Assembly (NCBI GenBank): GCA_019973155.2
Contig: BPQB01000077.1
Coordinates: 62,001-126,000 of the forward strand
From: Phanerochaete sordida
Lineage: Eukaryota; Basidiomycota; Agaricomycetes; Polyporales; Phanerochaetaceae
DNA: 64,000 nucleotides
Direction of reading: 5' to 3'
A model generated the notes under the pieces. It was not told the DNA's origin. It saw nothing but the letters and a program-made list of their open reading frames with translations, and searched no databases. Positions 20,630-31,100 of this stretch are shown one piece after another; positions within the stretch are counted from its first letter, which is position 1, and each line of letters begins with the position of its first letter. The position numbers and the translations under genes are program-made.

Positions 20630-23600
20630 CTATGCGAGCTTTTCGAGGGGCGTGATGACTGTGCCCATCTTTTTGACGACCTTCGGGAGCGTGCTGCGCT
20701 GGAAGCCGACGCGCGTGTTCCACTCTGTGCCGATGGGCGTGTCCATGTTCCGCTCGAACTGCGCCTTGCTCGTGTACGGGAACGGCAGGTCTTTGACGAG
20801 GTACCGCGCCGCCTTCTTGTCGCGCTTCTCCGAGATAATGACGTGCGCCTTCTTGTAATCTGCGCGGGTCGTCGGGTCCACGCCAGCGACCTTCTTCACA
20901 AGATACGGCTTCGGCGCTGCCTTCTTCGTACCCTGGCCGCCCCAAGAACCCTATTGAAAGCGATAAGCACTTGCGAATCGATGCAGTAAGAAAGAAAAAC
21001 TTACCCAGCCAGCAAGTGTCGTGTCGACCTCCTTCGGTGCGTCCTCTTGGATCTCCCGCCGCTTGGCTTCCTCGAACTCTTGCATGACGTTGTCGCCAGC
21101 AAAGGCACGCGCGACGAGCTCGCGCTGCTCAAACGCCTTGACGCCCTTCGCGCGGCCTTTGCCCTTCGCCGCGAGGCGCTCCTGCTCTTCGACCTCGCTG
21201 TGCACGTCGTCGTCGTCAGCCTCGGCACTCGCCTGGGCGCTGGCCTTTTTCTGGGGCTGCTTGCTCTTTGCAGGCTTCGACGGGCCCGCCTCCGCATTCT
21301 GCGCCGCGCCCGCGCCGATAGTCATGACGTCCGTCATCGAGATCTCCACGGCGGCCTCCTCGCGTGCCTTCTCCTTCTCCTCCTCGCGCTGCCGTACGCG
21401 TTTGCGCAGCTTCGCCTTTGACTTCTCCGCGCCCTTGCTGTTCTTGCCAACGACGACTTCATGCTTCTTCTGCCCGCCGCGGCTGGGGCCGTCCTCGGGC
21501 GTCGCGAGCCACGGGTTCGCGGGCTCCTGCGGCACTGTGGGACGCTGCGACAGCGGTGACGTGGGTGAAGCTGGCATCGACGAGTCTGCATGGCCGTCGC
21601 CTGCCAGGTCAGTGGATTTGAGCGTTACGCTTGAGGTGTCGGATGCCAATGAGGGGAGAGCTCGGGAGAGTTCAGGCTGTAAGGGCTAATGTCAGCTACG
21701 CGAACTTCGCGGTCCAGACAGTACGTACTATGTTGCCAGGTCGGAAAGACATACGGCCGCCCATACGCTGCGTCGACGCATCCGGCGGACGAGGACCCTC
21801 CTCGTCGCCCTCCTCATCCTCATCTGGTATACGGCCTCCGAGTTCGCGCACGAAGTCGTCCGCAATCTCGTCCGCCCGCCGCTTGTCCCGCGCCATTGCG
21901 TCCTTCATGAACTTCATCTCGAACACGCTCTTGCCCTTCTTGCCCTGCGCCTCAGGCGCGTCCGCGTCCGCGTCCTCCACCGCGCGCAGTTCGTCGAACG
22001 CGCGCGCCTTGATGCGCGCATCCGCGCCCTCGCCCTCGATGTCCGTGTCCTCGTCCTCGTCGCCGCTCTCGTCGCTATCGCGTCCCTGAATGCGGCGGCG
22101 GAGCTTCTCGCCGCGGTCGAGCATCTCGTGGATGTCGCGCCGCTGGTCCTCGTCGAGCTCGCCGCGATGCTTCATCGCCTGCGCCCACTTGCCCGTGTTC
22201 TTGTGGCGGAGCGTCGCGCGTTCGCGCGCACGCTCGACCTCGTGCTTCAGCTGCGCCTCCTCGTCGTCCTCGGCGTCCGAGAGCTCGCCAAGCTTCGCGG
22301 CCAACTTCGCCTTCTCCTTCTTCTTGAGCCGCCGGTACGTCTTGCTCTTGATCTTTGCGACGCGCTTCGCCTTCGCTTCCGCGCGGAACATGAGCTCGCG
22401 CATCTTGGCCAGCTCGGCGCGGCGCTGGGCGACTTCCTCGACGGAGAGGTGGTTCATCTTCAGGGCCTCAGTCTGAGCAATGTCTTGCTCTCGCATTTTC
22501 GCTGACTTCAGCAGCCTGTCAACAGCGCTCTCAAGCTCTGTGGTAGGCTATAATGTGCGTTAGTGTGAGTGGAGTGTAGGAGAAGGCGGGGATAGTACCT
22601 TGAACTTCGCGGCAAGCTCGAGGTTCGACACTTTTGATGTCCCCTCGGCTTGCAGAGGGAAGCTCAGGTGCTCAGCATCTTTGATACGCCTCATCGTCGC
22701 GCTCCATTTGTCGATCTCTTCCTTGGTTTGCTCATATGCAGCTTCACGATCGAGACGCTCTTGAGCGCGATGCGCGAGCGGTGCCGAAAGTGTCTTTGCT
22801 TTCGACGATGAAGACGCGAGGACCTTGACAGACTTCTTCAGCGACTGGAGAGTTGACGAAGAGGAGTCGAGGGGAGCAAGGAGATCGTCCAGGCTGAGCT
22901 TGCTTGCGCCTAATGAGGAGTTCATAAACCGACTTTTACTCAGCGACGGCACGGAGACGTACCTGCTTGCGCAGCAAACTCGCTCTCGAGTCCAGTCTGC
23001 GTTTGCTCCTTCAGCATACGCCGGCGTCGCTTCCGCTTGTCGTCAGCGGCAGCCTCAGCACTGTCCCCTTCTTCTGGTGCCTTGCGTTTCGTCCCAGCAT
23101 CGAGACTGGTGATGAAATTTCCAAGATGGTCAAGAGCAGATGGATCAGCTTCATCGTCTTCGTCGGCTGAGAACTCGTCGGGGTCGACAGCCACGGAGGG
23201 ATCCTCGTCTTCTTCATCCTCGTCCTCCTTTTCACTTCCTCTGCCTTCCTCCTCATCGCTCTCATCTTCCCCCCGTATGCGACCGTCCTTTCCCTCAATC
23301 TCGACCTGGCCAATGTCATCCGGTATATCCGCTTCCCCTCTTCCATCGAGGATGTCGAGAACGTCAATGAATTCGTCGGGTTCGCCTTCCTCCTCCTCCT
23401 CCTCCTCGGACTCTTCCCCGTTAACCTCGGAGGCGTCTTCTTCGGAGTCGGCTGCAGCGTCTCCCATTTCGCTGTCTTCATTGAGGTCGATCTCCGCAAA
23501 GCGGACCTCCTTGGCTTTGGATGGTTTCGCAGCTTTTGACTTCTTGGGCTGGGATTTCTGTGCAGAGGTTACAGACTATGCTTTGATCAGCAAGAATGTG

Positions 23601-23977
23601 TCGCGCACCTTATTGCTCGAGAAATTGAACCCCGCAAACTGCTCCTCGTCGCTTTCATCGAAAGCAGCATCAGAGTCAATCTCTTCATCTTCGTCGGAGC
23701 CGATTCTGTCGTCCTCGTCGTCCTCACCAACGAGCCTGGGGCGCCGCCGCTCAGAGGCATCGCCCTCAGCGTCGCTGTCATCTCCTCCAGCGCCCTGTAG
23801 CTCGTCCTTCTCGAGAAGGAGCTTAACCTTGGAGCGCCGCACCCTCTCGGACTGGTACTCGTAGACGTCCGAGCTATCAGCGACAGCCTTGCCCTTCAGC
23901 GACTTGCGCTTAGCGTATCCTGCAGCATTGTACGTCTTCTTGTTGAAGGGCTTTTTGTTTGTCGTTGCCCGCGCCAT
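20630..23977 (-). CDS. UTP14: U3 small nucleolar RNA-associated protein UTP14
   Basis: Component of the small-subunit processome needed for 18S rRNA maturation; in yeast it activates the helicase Dhr1. Exons in coding order: 23977-23609, 23575-22963, 22909-22599, 22547-21729, 21676-21005, 20950-20630; 1034 residues. The N-terminal 350 residues are dominated by acidic Ser/Asp/Glu runs. The conserved middle region holds IKSKTYRRLKKKEKAKLAAK (the Utp14 SKxYRRxxKK signature), then KHKNTGKWAQ-type sequence (RHKNTGKWAQAMK). The conserved C-terminus includes GSWGGQG..., KPYLVKKVAGVDPTTRADYK and FPYTSKAQFERNMDTPIGTE. The start is placed at MARATTNKKPF, which lies 25 codons downstream of an in-frame Met, because the basic N-terminus typical of the family begins there. 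Confidence 0.94.
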
Positions 23978-24401
23978 CGTCGCGAACGTCGTGAGCCGTG
24001 AGTGCGGTCCAGAAGCGTGAGCGCTTCCCAAAAATTGGGCTTGCCGCCACAACGGCGGCGGGGCGCCCGCACGTGAGGAGGGCGGATCACAATAGGGTTA
24101 AGGTTAAGATGACTACGGCGCAGACAGTGACACGGCGATACCGTGGCTTGCTGCCACCTGTAGTGGAAGGTATCAGTGAAGTATGTAATCGCTGCATGTC
24201 TTCTCCAAGTGTGTTTGCTGCTTTGAACGAGACTTGTGATCTCGTCGCAGCGAGCGCGGTATGAGAGGGGACACGTGACGCCCGACCTTCGTGACGGTGT
24301 CCCAATTAGGCAGCACGGACACGTCTCGCAGCTACGCTTTCGACTTTCGCCTACTTTGCTCGTGCACCCCTCGCCTACGGCCTATAGAGACAGGATAAAT
24401 C
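23978..24401. promoter_or_regulatory. Divergent promoter of UTP14 and coatomer delta
   Basis: 424-bp region shared by two essential housekeeping genes transcribed outward. A telobox-like motif sits near its middle. No strong TATA box is visible, as is common for housekeeping promoters. Confidence 0.6.
24093..24102 (+). promoter_or_regulatory. Telobox-like motif TAGGGTTAAG
   Basis: Exact copy of the decamer found upstream of SMC4, here followed by a second partial unit (GTTAAG). It lies about 120 bp upstream of UTP14. In yeasts, Tbf1 binds TTAGGG-like boxes at snoRNA and rib-biogenesis promoters, so a link to UTP14 control is plausible but not shown. Confidence 0.4.
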
Positions 24402-26305
24402 ATGGTGTGTTATAATTTGCCGACAGTGTGCAACGCAGTGGTGTTGAACCGAGCTGCAGGTCGTGCTAGCCGCGTCAATATGCACGAAGGCCGGCAAAGG
24501 TAGCTTCACCGTCCCCGCGATAGTGTACATCTGACTGAATGCGCGTCACAGCCGTCATTTCACGGCAATTTAGAGATATGTCGAGGGCGCGCATAGAATC
24601 TCTCCTTGCATCCTTCCCCAAGGTCATCCCGACCAACACCCAGCACACGTCCGTCGAGACCGCCGACGTCCGCTACGTCTATCAGCCCCTGGAAGATCTC
24701 TACATCCTTCTCATCACGAACAAAGCATCCAATATCTTGCAAGACATTGAGACTTTGCACCTCTTCGCACGCGTCGTCTCCGACATGTGCCGCAGCGCTG
24801 ACCAGCGCGAGATCCTCAAGAATGCCTTCGAGATCCTGGAGGCATTCGACGAGATTATCAGCTTGGGGTACAGAGAGTCTGTGAACATGATGCAAGTCAG
24901 GAATATCTTGGAAATGGAGAGTCACGAGGAGAAGATACAGGAGATCATCGCGAGGGTGCGTACCAGAACTTGGTCGTCTCACATAACTGCGACTCACCAG
25001 ACGGGGGATACAGAACAAGGAGGCCGAGGCGAAAGAAGAGCTCAAACGGCGTGCGAAGCAGCTCGAGATGCAGCGGCGCGAGCAGCAACGGCGGGCCGCT
25101 GCAGGCGGGCCCTCCGGCGGCAGCTACCTCGGCGGCGGCATCTCTGGTTACGCGCCGGTCCCGCAACGCTTCGAGGCCCCGACGCCTGTGCGTACGACCT
25201 CGCCCGCGCCCTCCGCACTCCGCACTCCGGCGTTCAAGGGCGCCGGTATGAAGCTCGGCAGCAAAAAGACGACGCAGTCGCAACTTCTCGACGCGCTCGG
25301 CGGCGAGGCGTTGCTGTCCGAAGACATGTCTGCCCCGGCCTCGCCAGCGCCGCCAGAGCCAATTGCTGAGCCGAAGGACGAGAGGGGAAGCTTGCCGACT
25401 GTCGAGCCGGAGAGGTGCGTGTATGCGCCCTGGCAGCCCATATTCCGCTCACCCATGTCCGTTAGCGTCCATGTCGTCATCCGCGAGAACATCTCGCTTG
25501 AGCTTCTACGGGAGGGTGGCCTGAACAATCTGGAGCTCAAGGGAGACATGAACCTTCACATAACAGACTCTACCTACTCGAAGGTCAAGCTTACCCTTGC
25601 CGAGCCTGCGACCGCATTTGGTCCGGAGCTGCAGTACAAGCAGCATCCACACATTGGCAAGTTCGCGGCAAACAAGGAGCGTGTGATCGCTTTGAAGGAC
25701 GGATCACGATCGTTCCCTGTTGGCCAGTCGCTTGCTGTGCTGAAGTGGCGGTATGCTGGAAAGGACGAAAGCTACGTCCCGCTGTCCAGTACGTCCTTGA
25801 ATATATATTACTCAGATGACCCTTTCTCAACTTTCACCAGTCAACTGCTGGCCAACACCTTCCAACGACGGCACCTGCGATGTCAACATTGAATACGAGC
25901 TGGAGAACGAGGGTCTCATCCTGCACGACGTCGTCATCTCTATTCCATTACCGTGAGTGCAAGCCCGCACGGACGTCTGTCGCTGAGCTGATATCTTCTG
26001 CACACGTTAGCGATGGCTCATACCCCACCGTGTCCTCGCACACTGGCGAGTGGGCGCTGAACTCGACGAGCCACGCGATCGACTGGCTCGTCGGGCGCGT
26101 CGACCCGGAGCAGCGCTCGGGCACGCTCGAGTTCACCGTCGGCGGCGATGACGCGGGCGCGTTCTTCCCCGTGCGGGTCGCGTTCGTCGCGCAGGGCAGC
26201 CTCGCTGGCGTGCGCCTCGCGTCTGTCACGCGCGCGGACAACGGCGAGGAGGTGCCGTTCTCCGAGGATGCGAGTCTCGTCGTCGACAGCTACACCGTCG
26301 TCTGA
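24402..26305 (+). CDS. RET2: Coatomer subunit delta (COPI, RET2)
   Basis: Subunit of the COPI coat for Golgi-to-ER retrograde vesicles. Exons 24402-24404, 24460-24499, 24552-24955, 25014-25788, 25841-25952, 26011-26305; 542 residues, all phases closed. The first coding exon is only the ATG: joining it to VVLAASICTKAGK and then AVISRQFRDMSRARIE reproduces the invariant delta-COP N-terminus. Residues 1-140 are the longin-like domain (YVYQPLEDLYILLITNKASN, AFDEIISLGYRE). A charged linker follows (KRRAKQLEMQRREQQRR). The C-terminal mu-homology domain runs from about residue 280 (VHVVIRENISLELLREGGLN ... INCWPTPSNDGTCDVNIEYE ... LEFTVGGDDAGAFFPVRVAF). It is transcribed divergently from UTP14. Confidence 0.95.
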
Positions 26306-26427
26306 GCCTGGAGCGGATATTGTCTCTCGTAAAGTAAATTATGCGGAAAATATCAGCTGGCTAGGTCTCGTGGAATACTGCTGGGATGCGTGACCCTCCC
26401 CTCTACCCTCAACGCTCTCCGGCAGTC

Positions 26428-27779
26428 CTACGTCTCTGTTGAAGCACCCTCGAATTCGCACGTCCAAAGCTTCGGGTCCACGTCGGGAAGGCAATTCTTA
26501 AGGATGTAGTCTCGGCATTTCACCCGCTTGAAAGTGATGTGACCTATTTGGTCCGTACTCGTTAGGAGAGCGCATCGAATGTTGAACCACTTCAGAGCAG
26601 AGAACTGTGGGCTGCGCATGACGGGATTCAGCGCCGCTAACTCTGGCAATTCCGCGATGCTGTTATCCTTGACGCGTTGCGCATCAGGTATGATGATTTG
26701 GAGGAGCAGGCCGGTGAGAATGGCTGGAGCTACTGAAGATAGCAGTGCGACGCAGTGTGCGATTCTGGTGGTCGGGATTCCGAGAACCGCGATGAGTTTC
26801 AGGGAAGGGAGGCGTGACAGCTTGAAGGTATTCCCTACGTTCTATTTCATGAGTTCCAAGGAGTCTTGTTGCAAGATCGTGTGTGTGAGTACTTACCAAG
26901 ATGTGCTTGGAACACCGACTCGGAGTTATTCATTGTCAAGCGAATGATAAGACTCTCGAGCTTCGAAAACTGTGCCAAGGCTTCATAAGCTTCATGTCTC
27001 GTGGAGAACCAGTCTTGAGCATCGAATAAGACAAGATTGCGCAGAGACGACACGGTCCTTGTCTTCTGGCCCAACCACAGGATAAATCTCGGTATGCCCA
27101 TTGATATCGTGGTTGGCACATCGGACTCGATGCTCAGCGCTGAAAGGGATATAGATGTGCCCAGCACATTCAGTGACTGGAGATCCTTGTGCCAATTTGC
27201 GGCCTGGCGCGACAGCGAGCTCGACCCGCAGCGCAAAGTACGTAGATTGAGATCGTTGACACGAGGCAGGACTAGGAGGGTGCGCACAACGTCCCCAAAA
27301 GACGCCACTGTGCAGTCGACCACTTCAAGCTGAGACACTGAATGTCGAGCCCGGGATAGCGCCTTGAGCAGCGCAGGATCGGCCAGCGAGAGGGACTGCA
27401 GCTCCAGCTTCCTCAGCTCACACAGCATCGGCAGCAGTGTGAGCAAAGCGTCGGTGATCCACTGCGATCCGGTGGCGGCGGAGCATACGACGAGCTCTCT
27501 GACCGCCGCACGGATGTACGTCTCCCGCTCTAGCAGGGCGGCCAGGTGGTAGGCGTTGCCCTCGGGGCGTACGGTGACGCGCCGGAACAGGTGGAAGCGG
27601 CTGCGGTGCAGGAAGTCCTTTCGAGTGACTGCGAATGCTTTCAGTGTGAGGGTGTCGCCCGCGGAGGCGTCGATGACCAGGATCCAGACGTCCAGCGGGA
27701 TGGTCCGTTCGACGACCGCCAGGCTTGGTTTGGCAGGCGGGTGGCTGCTCGTTGAGGAGACTTGCTGGGGGTCGGTCAT
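26428..27779 (-). CDS. F-box-like protein
   Basis: Two exons, 27779-26897 and 26834-26428, 429 residues. The start is placed at MTDPQQVSSTSS, because the open frame further upstream has no family similarity. The F-box-like block begins at about residue 25 (VVERTIPLDVWILVIDASAG) and continues with LKAFAVTRKDFLHRSRFHLFRRV, matching the family layout elsewhere in the window. Downstream are LRR-like segments (LPMLCELRKLELQSLSLADP, LPRVNDLNLRTLRC). The acceptor 26835 was chosen because it restores the reading HLGNTFKLSRLPSLKLIAVL; the acceptor 9 nt upstream does not. It converges on the coatomer-delta gene. Substrate unknown. Confidence 0.75.
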
Positions 27780-28185
27780 GGTAGGGGGGCGTGCGGGTGC
27801 GTCGCTTGCGAGAACTTGTTGCAGCCTATGGAAGTCTTTGCTGAGCAGAATCACTATCACGATGGGCTTCAGACCAAACCGCCTCGAGGATTGTGCAGCT
27901 GTGACACTCACAAAATTGACTGGGATGTTGGGATGTGTAGGGAGAAGGAATGACGGTCGTGAGCGCAGCAAGATGGACTTTTATAAGAACAGTGAGTAAG
28001 ATGAAAGAACAAGTACCAGTGGCGTGGTGGCAGAGCTTGTTCTCCGATGATCTCCCCACGCACATATCTTGGGCACGTTTCTTTCATGTGTATTGCGACA
28101 ATGTATGCCTTCTACAGAACAATGATAGGGTATGGCTGTTACAATTGAGTGGTATCGTAATTTTGCGAGGGAGGCAGGGAAGAGT
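27780..28185. other. Intergenic region
   Basis: Upstream of the F-box-like gene and downstream of the C2/membrane-protein gene, both on the minus strand. A further in-frame ATG for the F-box gene lies in it, but the peptide it would add is not family-like. Nothing else seen. Confidence 0.4.
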
Positions 28186-30201
28186 TCATGACGCGCTCAG
28201 GGCTGTTTGCGTCATGGCCTGTCCCGCCGGCGGCTGGTCTGTAGCCGGCGGGGTCGCAGTGCGGCGGAAGAGCGCACCGCAGGCTCGTCCGGTGCGCCAA
28301 ACGAGCCAGAGAGCGAAGTTGATGGTGCGGTGCGCACCGTAGACGAGGTACTGCAGCGTGAGGAGGACACCCGCGGCGCAGCACATGACGAGCACGGCGG
28401 TGCTCCACGCCCCCTGCGCGACTGCGAGTAGGAAGACGAGGAGCGAGCAGACGGCGGCGAAGAGGCACAACATCGGGAGGCGGCATGTCAAACAGAAGAA
28501 GAAGTATGTGCCGTAGAGGTCTTGCGCGAGGCGCTGGGCGAAGGTCAGGAAGAAAGGACACGTAATGGGTTAGGGGACATACCTGAAACTTCGCCGCATC
28601 GGAGCCATTGTAAACCACCAGGAACCAGACGTCCGCGACAAGACCGATACCGGACGCTATTGCTCCGACGGTGACGGCTTTCATTGCAATAGAATCAATG
28701 TCCACGAGTGTCGGCGTAGAATAGCCAAAGACCGCAGCATTCAATCTACAAATTGCAGCAATTGAGTAAGACAGACAGACAGGTACGGGGAGAAGACTTA
28801 CGCAGCTGTCGCTAGCAGACAGCCCCCGACGGCGTACCATTCGGTCGTCAAACGCGTGAGGACCCTGCTGAAGTCACACGACGGATCGGACATCTCGTGG
28901 TATGGCGCAAAGCTGTCCAGCATCCACTCCACGGCCGAAGGCCGGTACACTTCAAGCGTCTCGGTGGAGTAATGGGGCAGAATCGCAGGGCAGCAGCTAT
29001 CGAGATCGTCGCCGTAGCACATTGGGCCCTGGGATATCACTTCGAAACTGGTGTCGGCGTCACCGTCGTATGAGTACGTGTAGTTATCCTCCTGCGGGAA
29101 CGGCGTGCAGGGTCTTGAGGAGCAGCTGCTAGACGACGAACCAGCCTCGTCGTCGGTGTCAAGGGAGTATGGCTTAAGCTTCGACCGCTTTCGTCTTCTC
29201 TTGAGGCCGGAGGCGCCAGCTGCAGGGAGGATATCTGGAATGTCTTCTGGAGTGTCACATCTACGTGAAGCTGACACAACGGCGGCTCAATATGTGCTGA
29301 ATGCGGCAAATAGAATGTGTTGCTTACTGCTCTTACTTGCATCTGATGCGACTCCATCATCGGGTACCCCTTCGTCCCGCACAGAATCATCTTCCGAGCC
29401 GACTAACGTCGCTTCAGAGGAAATGGATGGGGACGTAGACGGTGTGCGTAGCCGGACGGTCAACGAGGCGATGTTCGACTGGCGCGATCCAACAGCGGGG
29501 CTGCGCTTTTGAGATGGGGGACACTTCAAGCTAACAATCACGTCTACCGCACGACGTTAGCAGCGCGCGACCGGACATGGGCTAAGCACTCACTCGCGTC
29601 AGGGTTCTCCTGCCTGCGCTGCAGTTCGCCGAGCGTGACATACGCGGACCCAATGAGATGGGGCTTGCGGCCTTTCTTCTTCGTTCGCGCGTGGTGCCAG
29701 ACCTTGATGTCGAGCTTCGTATGATAGTCCACGTCGTGTCTGTCCCTTATCAGGACAGCCAAAGGCGATAGAGCAAGCACACTGGACATACAAGATGAAG
29801 GGAACCTTGAGGTTGGGATTCTGCCCATCGCAGCCGAGGTCGGTGCTATGGCAGTGCGCCGTCCCCACGAGAGATACCGCGACGCGAGGGCGCCATGACT
29901 TGTCTGGGCGCACGAACTGGATTCCCTCCGTCCGCACAACTGACACGTCCGTGTCAGTGACAAGGAGACAGTTGTATACGAGATTTACATGCCTGTCAAA
30001 TACCACGGCCTGCAACGACAGATGAGCACAGCAATGTAGATGTTGACGTGGACGACTTACTCTTGCGTCATTTTGCTTCCGCGAAATGTCTCCTGCTGAG
30101 ATGGAGACTTGGTAGAGACGAAAGGGGGCGGGAAATGGTACAGGTATGGGTGTGAGCGCGTCCAGAGCAACCGTCAGCCCCGGACTAAGTACGGTACGCA
30201 A
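28186..30201 (-). CDS. C2-like domain protein with C-terminal membrane segments (5' end unresolved)
   Basis: Unknown protein with a clear exon chain: first exon down to 30061, then 30009-29792, 29745-29594, 29543-29328, 29270-28802, 28745-28583, 28533-28186, all phases consistent. The N-terminal part looks like a C2 beta-sandwich (FRLYQVSISAGDISRKQND, KLDIKVWHHARTKKKGRKPH, LIGSAYVTLGEL). A Ser/acidic linker and a basic patch LKRRRKRSKLKPYSLDTDDE follow. The C-terminal region has three or four hydrophobic helices (KAVTVGAIASGIGLVADVWF; LCLFAAVCSLLVFLLAVA; TAVLVMCCAAGVLLTLQYLV). This suggests a membrane-anchored lipid- or calcium-responsive protein. The true start codon is upstream of 30201; I could not find an in-frame ATG exon that joins. 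Confidence 0.65.
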
Positions 30202-30691
30202 GTCACAGCCTCAAACAGCCTCGTGCCCCGTGACTATCATCAGACGTGGATTTAAGCATCGCAGAGGTGCCCAGTCGATGCGAGAAGCCAGTTCAAGAAG
30301 CGAAATTTTAGGAAAGCACAGGTTCGAGTCCACAGCCTTCATCATCGAGGGAGTAAGTCGGTCGCAGTTGAACGTGTCGACAACGATAGAAGCAACGTCC
30401 GAGCACGTTGGTAACCCGATGTTGTTCAGTGATATTGACCGTGAGAACAATGGTGCTTATCGTATCAATCTGATAGGTAGGTAGCGCTTAGTTCTCTACT
30501 TACCGGTTTTATAAGTGGCTGTTACTTGCCCAGATCGTCATTCTCACCTGCATCCTCAACCACGAGATGTGAAAAGCAGCTGGACAAAACTCTTTGTGAA
30601 CTTCAGTTGTGAGCTTCAGCTTCTCCGCCATTAATGGTGGATGCTGACGAGGGTGTCGCATGCATAGATCACGTCTGCATCTGACATCTCA
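30202..30691. other. Unresolved region, possible 5' exon of the C2-like gene
   Basis: A minus-strand open frame at 30211-30450 (MFSRSISLNNIGLPTCSDVA..., 79 codons) reads like protein and could be an upstream exon, but no donor joins it in phase to the downstream C2-like exon. The sequence GGTTCGAGTCC at about 30321 resembles a tRNA B box but cannot form a T stem. Confidence 0.35.
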
Positions 30692-30960
30692 ATGTCATGG
30701 ATGGCGGCACGGTCGTCGACTCCATCTGTGAATACAGACCTTACTGCTGCCTTGAAAATCCGTGGTGAAATCTGGGACCTCGTAATTGATCAATTTAGCG
30801 ATTTTACGGCGTTGAATGCGTGCGCGGTGTCTTGCAAAGCCTTCCTTCGACGCAGTCGATACCATGAAACCTGCAGATTCTGGGCGGCAGTTCCCTCGCC
30901 TCGAAAACCGCGAGCAGCGACTCACCATTGTCCACGAATCCCGCCAGGCCCATGCGGCCG
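30692..30960 (+). pseudogene. Truncated F-box relic 1
   Basis: The start of an F-box-like gene: TDLTAALKIRGEIWDLVIDQ, then FTALNACAVSCKAFLRRSRY. It matches the first 55 residues of the paralogs at 47.4-48.8 and 55.7-57.0 kb. Homology stops abruptly after the RRSRYH block; the open frame continues to 31180 with unrelated sequence that overlaps the promoter and start of the carboxypeptidase gene. The LRR-like part is absent. An equivalent relic sits at the same place upstream of the inverted carboxypeptidase copy. Confidence 0.75.
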
Positions 30961-31029
30961 CTGCGCCGTAGACTGCTTAGCGTTTGATATCCTGCATATA
31001 CTTTTGATGATGGCTGACAGGGACACATC

Positions 31030-31035
31030 TATAAA
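31030..31035 (+). promoter_or_regulatory. TATA box of S10 carboxypeptidase copy 1
   Basis: TATAAA 66 bp before the start codon. The flanking sequence, including TTTGATGATG upstream and CTTGCTAC just before the ATG, is recognisably the same as in front of the inverted copy, where TATAAA lies at a nearly equal distance. Confidence 0.7.
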
Positions 31036-31100
31036 GCCTGCGGCTCGCACGCATGCTCTGTCTCACGCACCATCGACTTCTTGCTACGAGAGCGTCCAGC

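Noticed and set aside
30319..30332. tRNA-like B box GGTTCGAGTCC
   Set aside because: Flanking bases cannot form a T stem, and no A box or acceptor stem is present.
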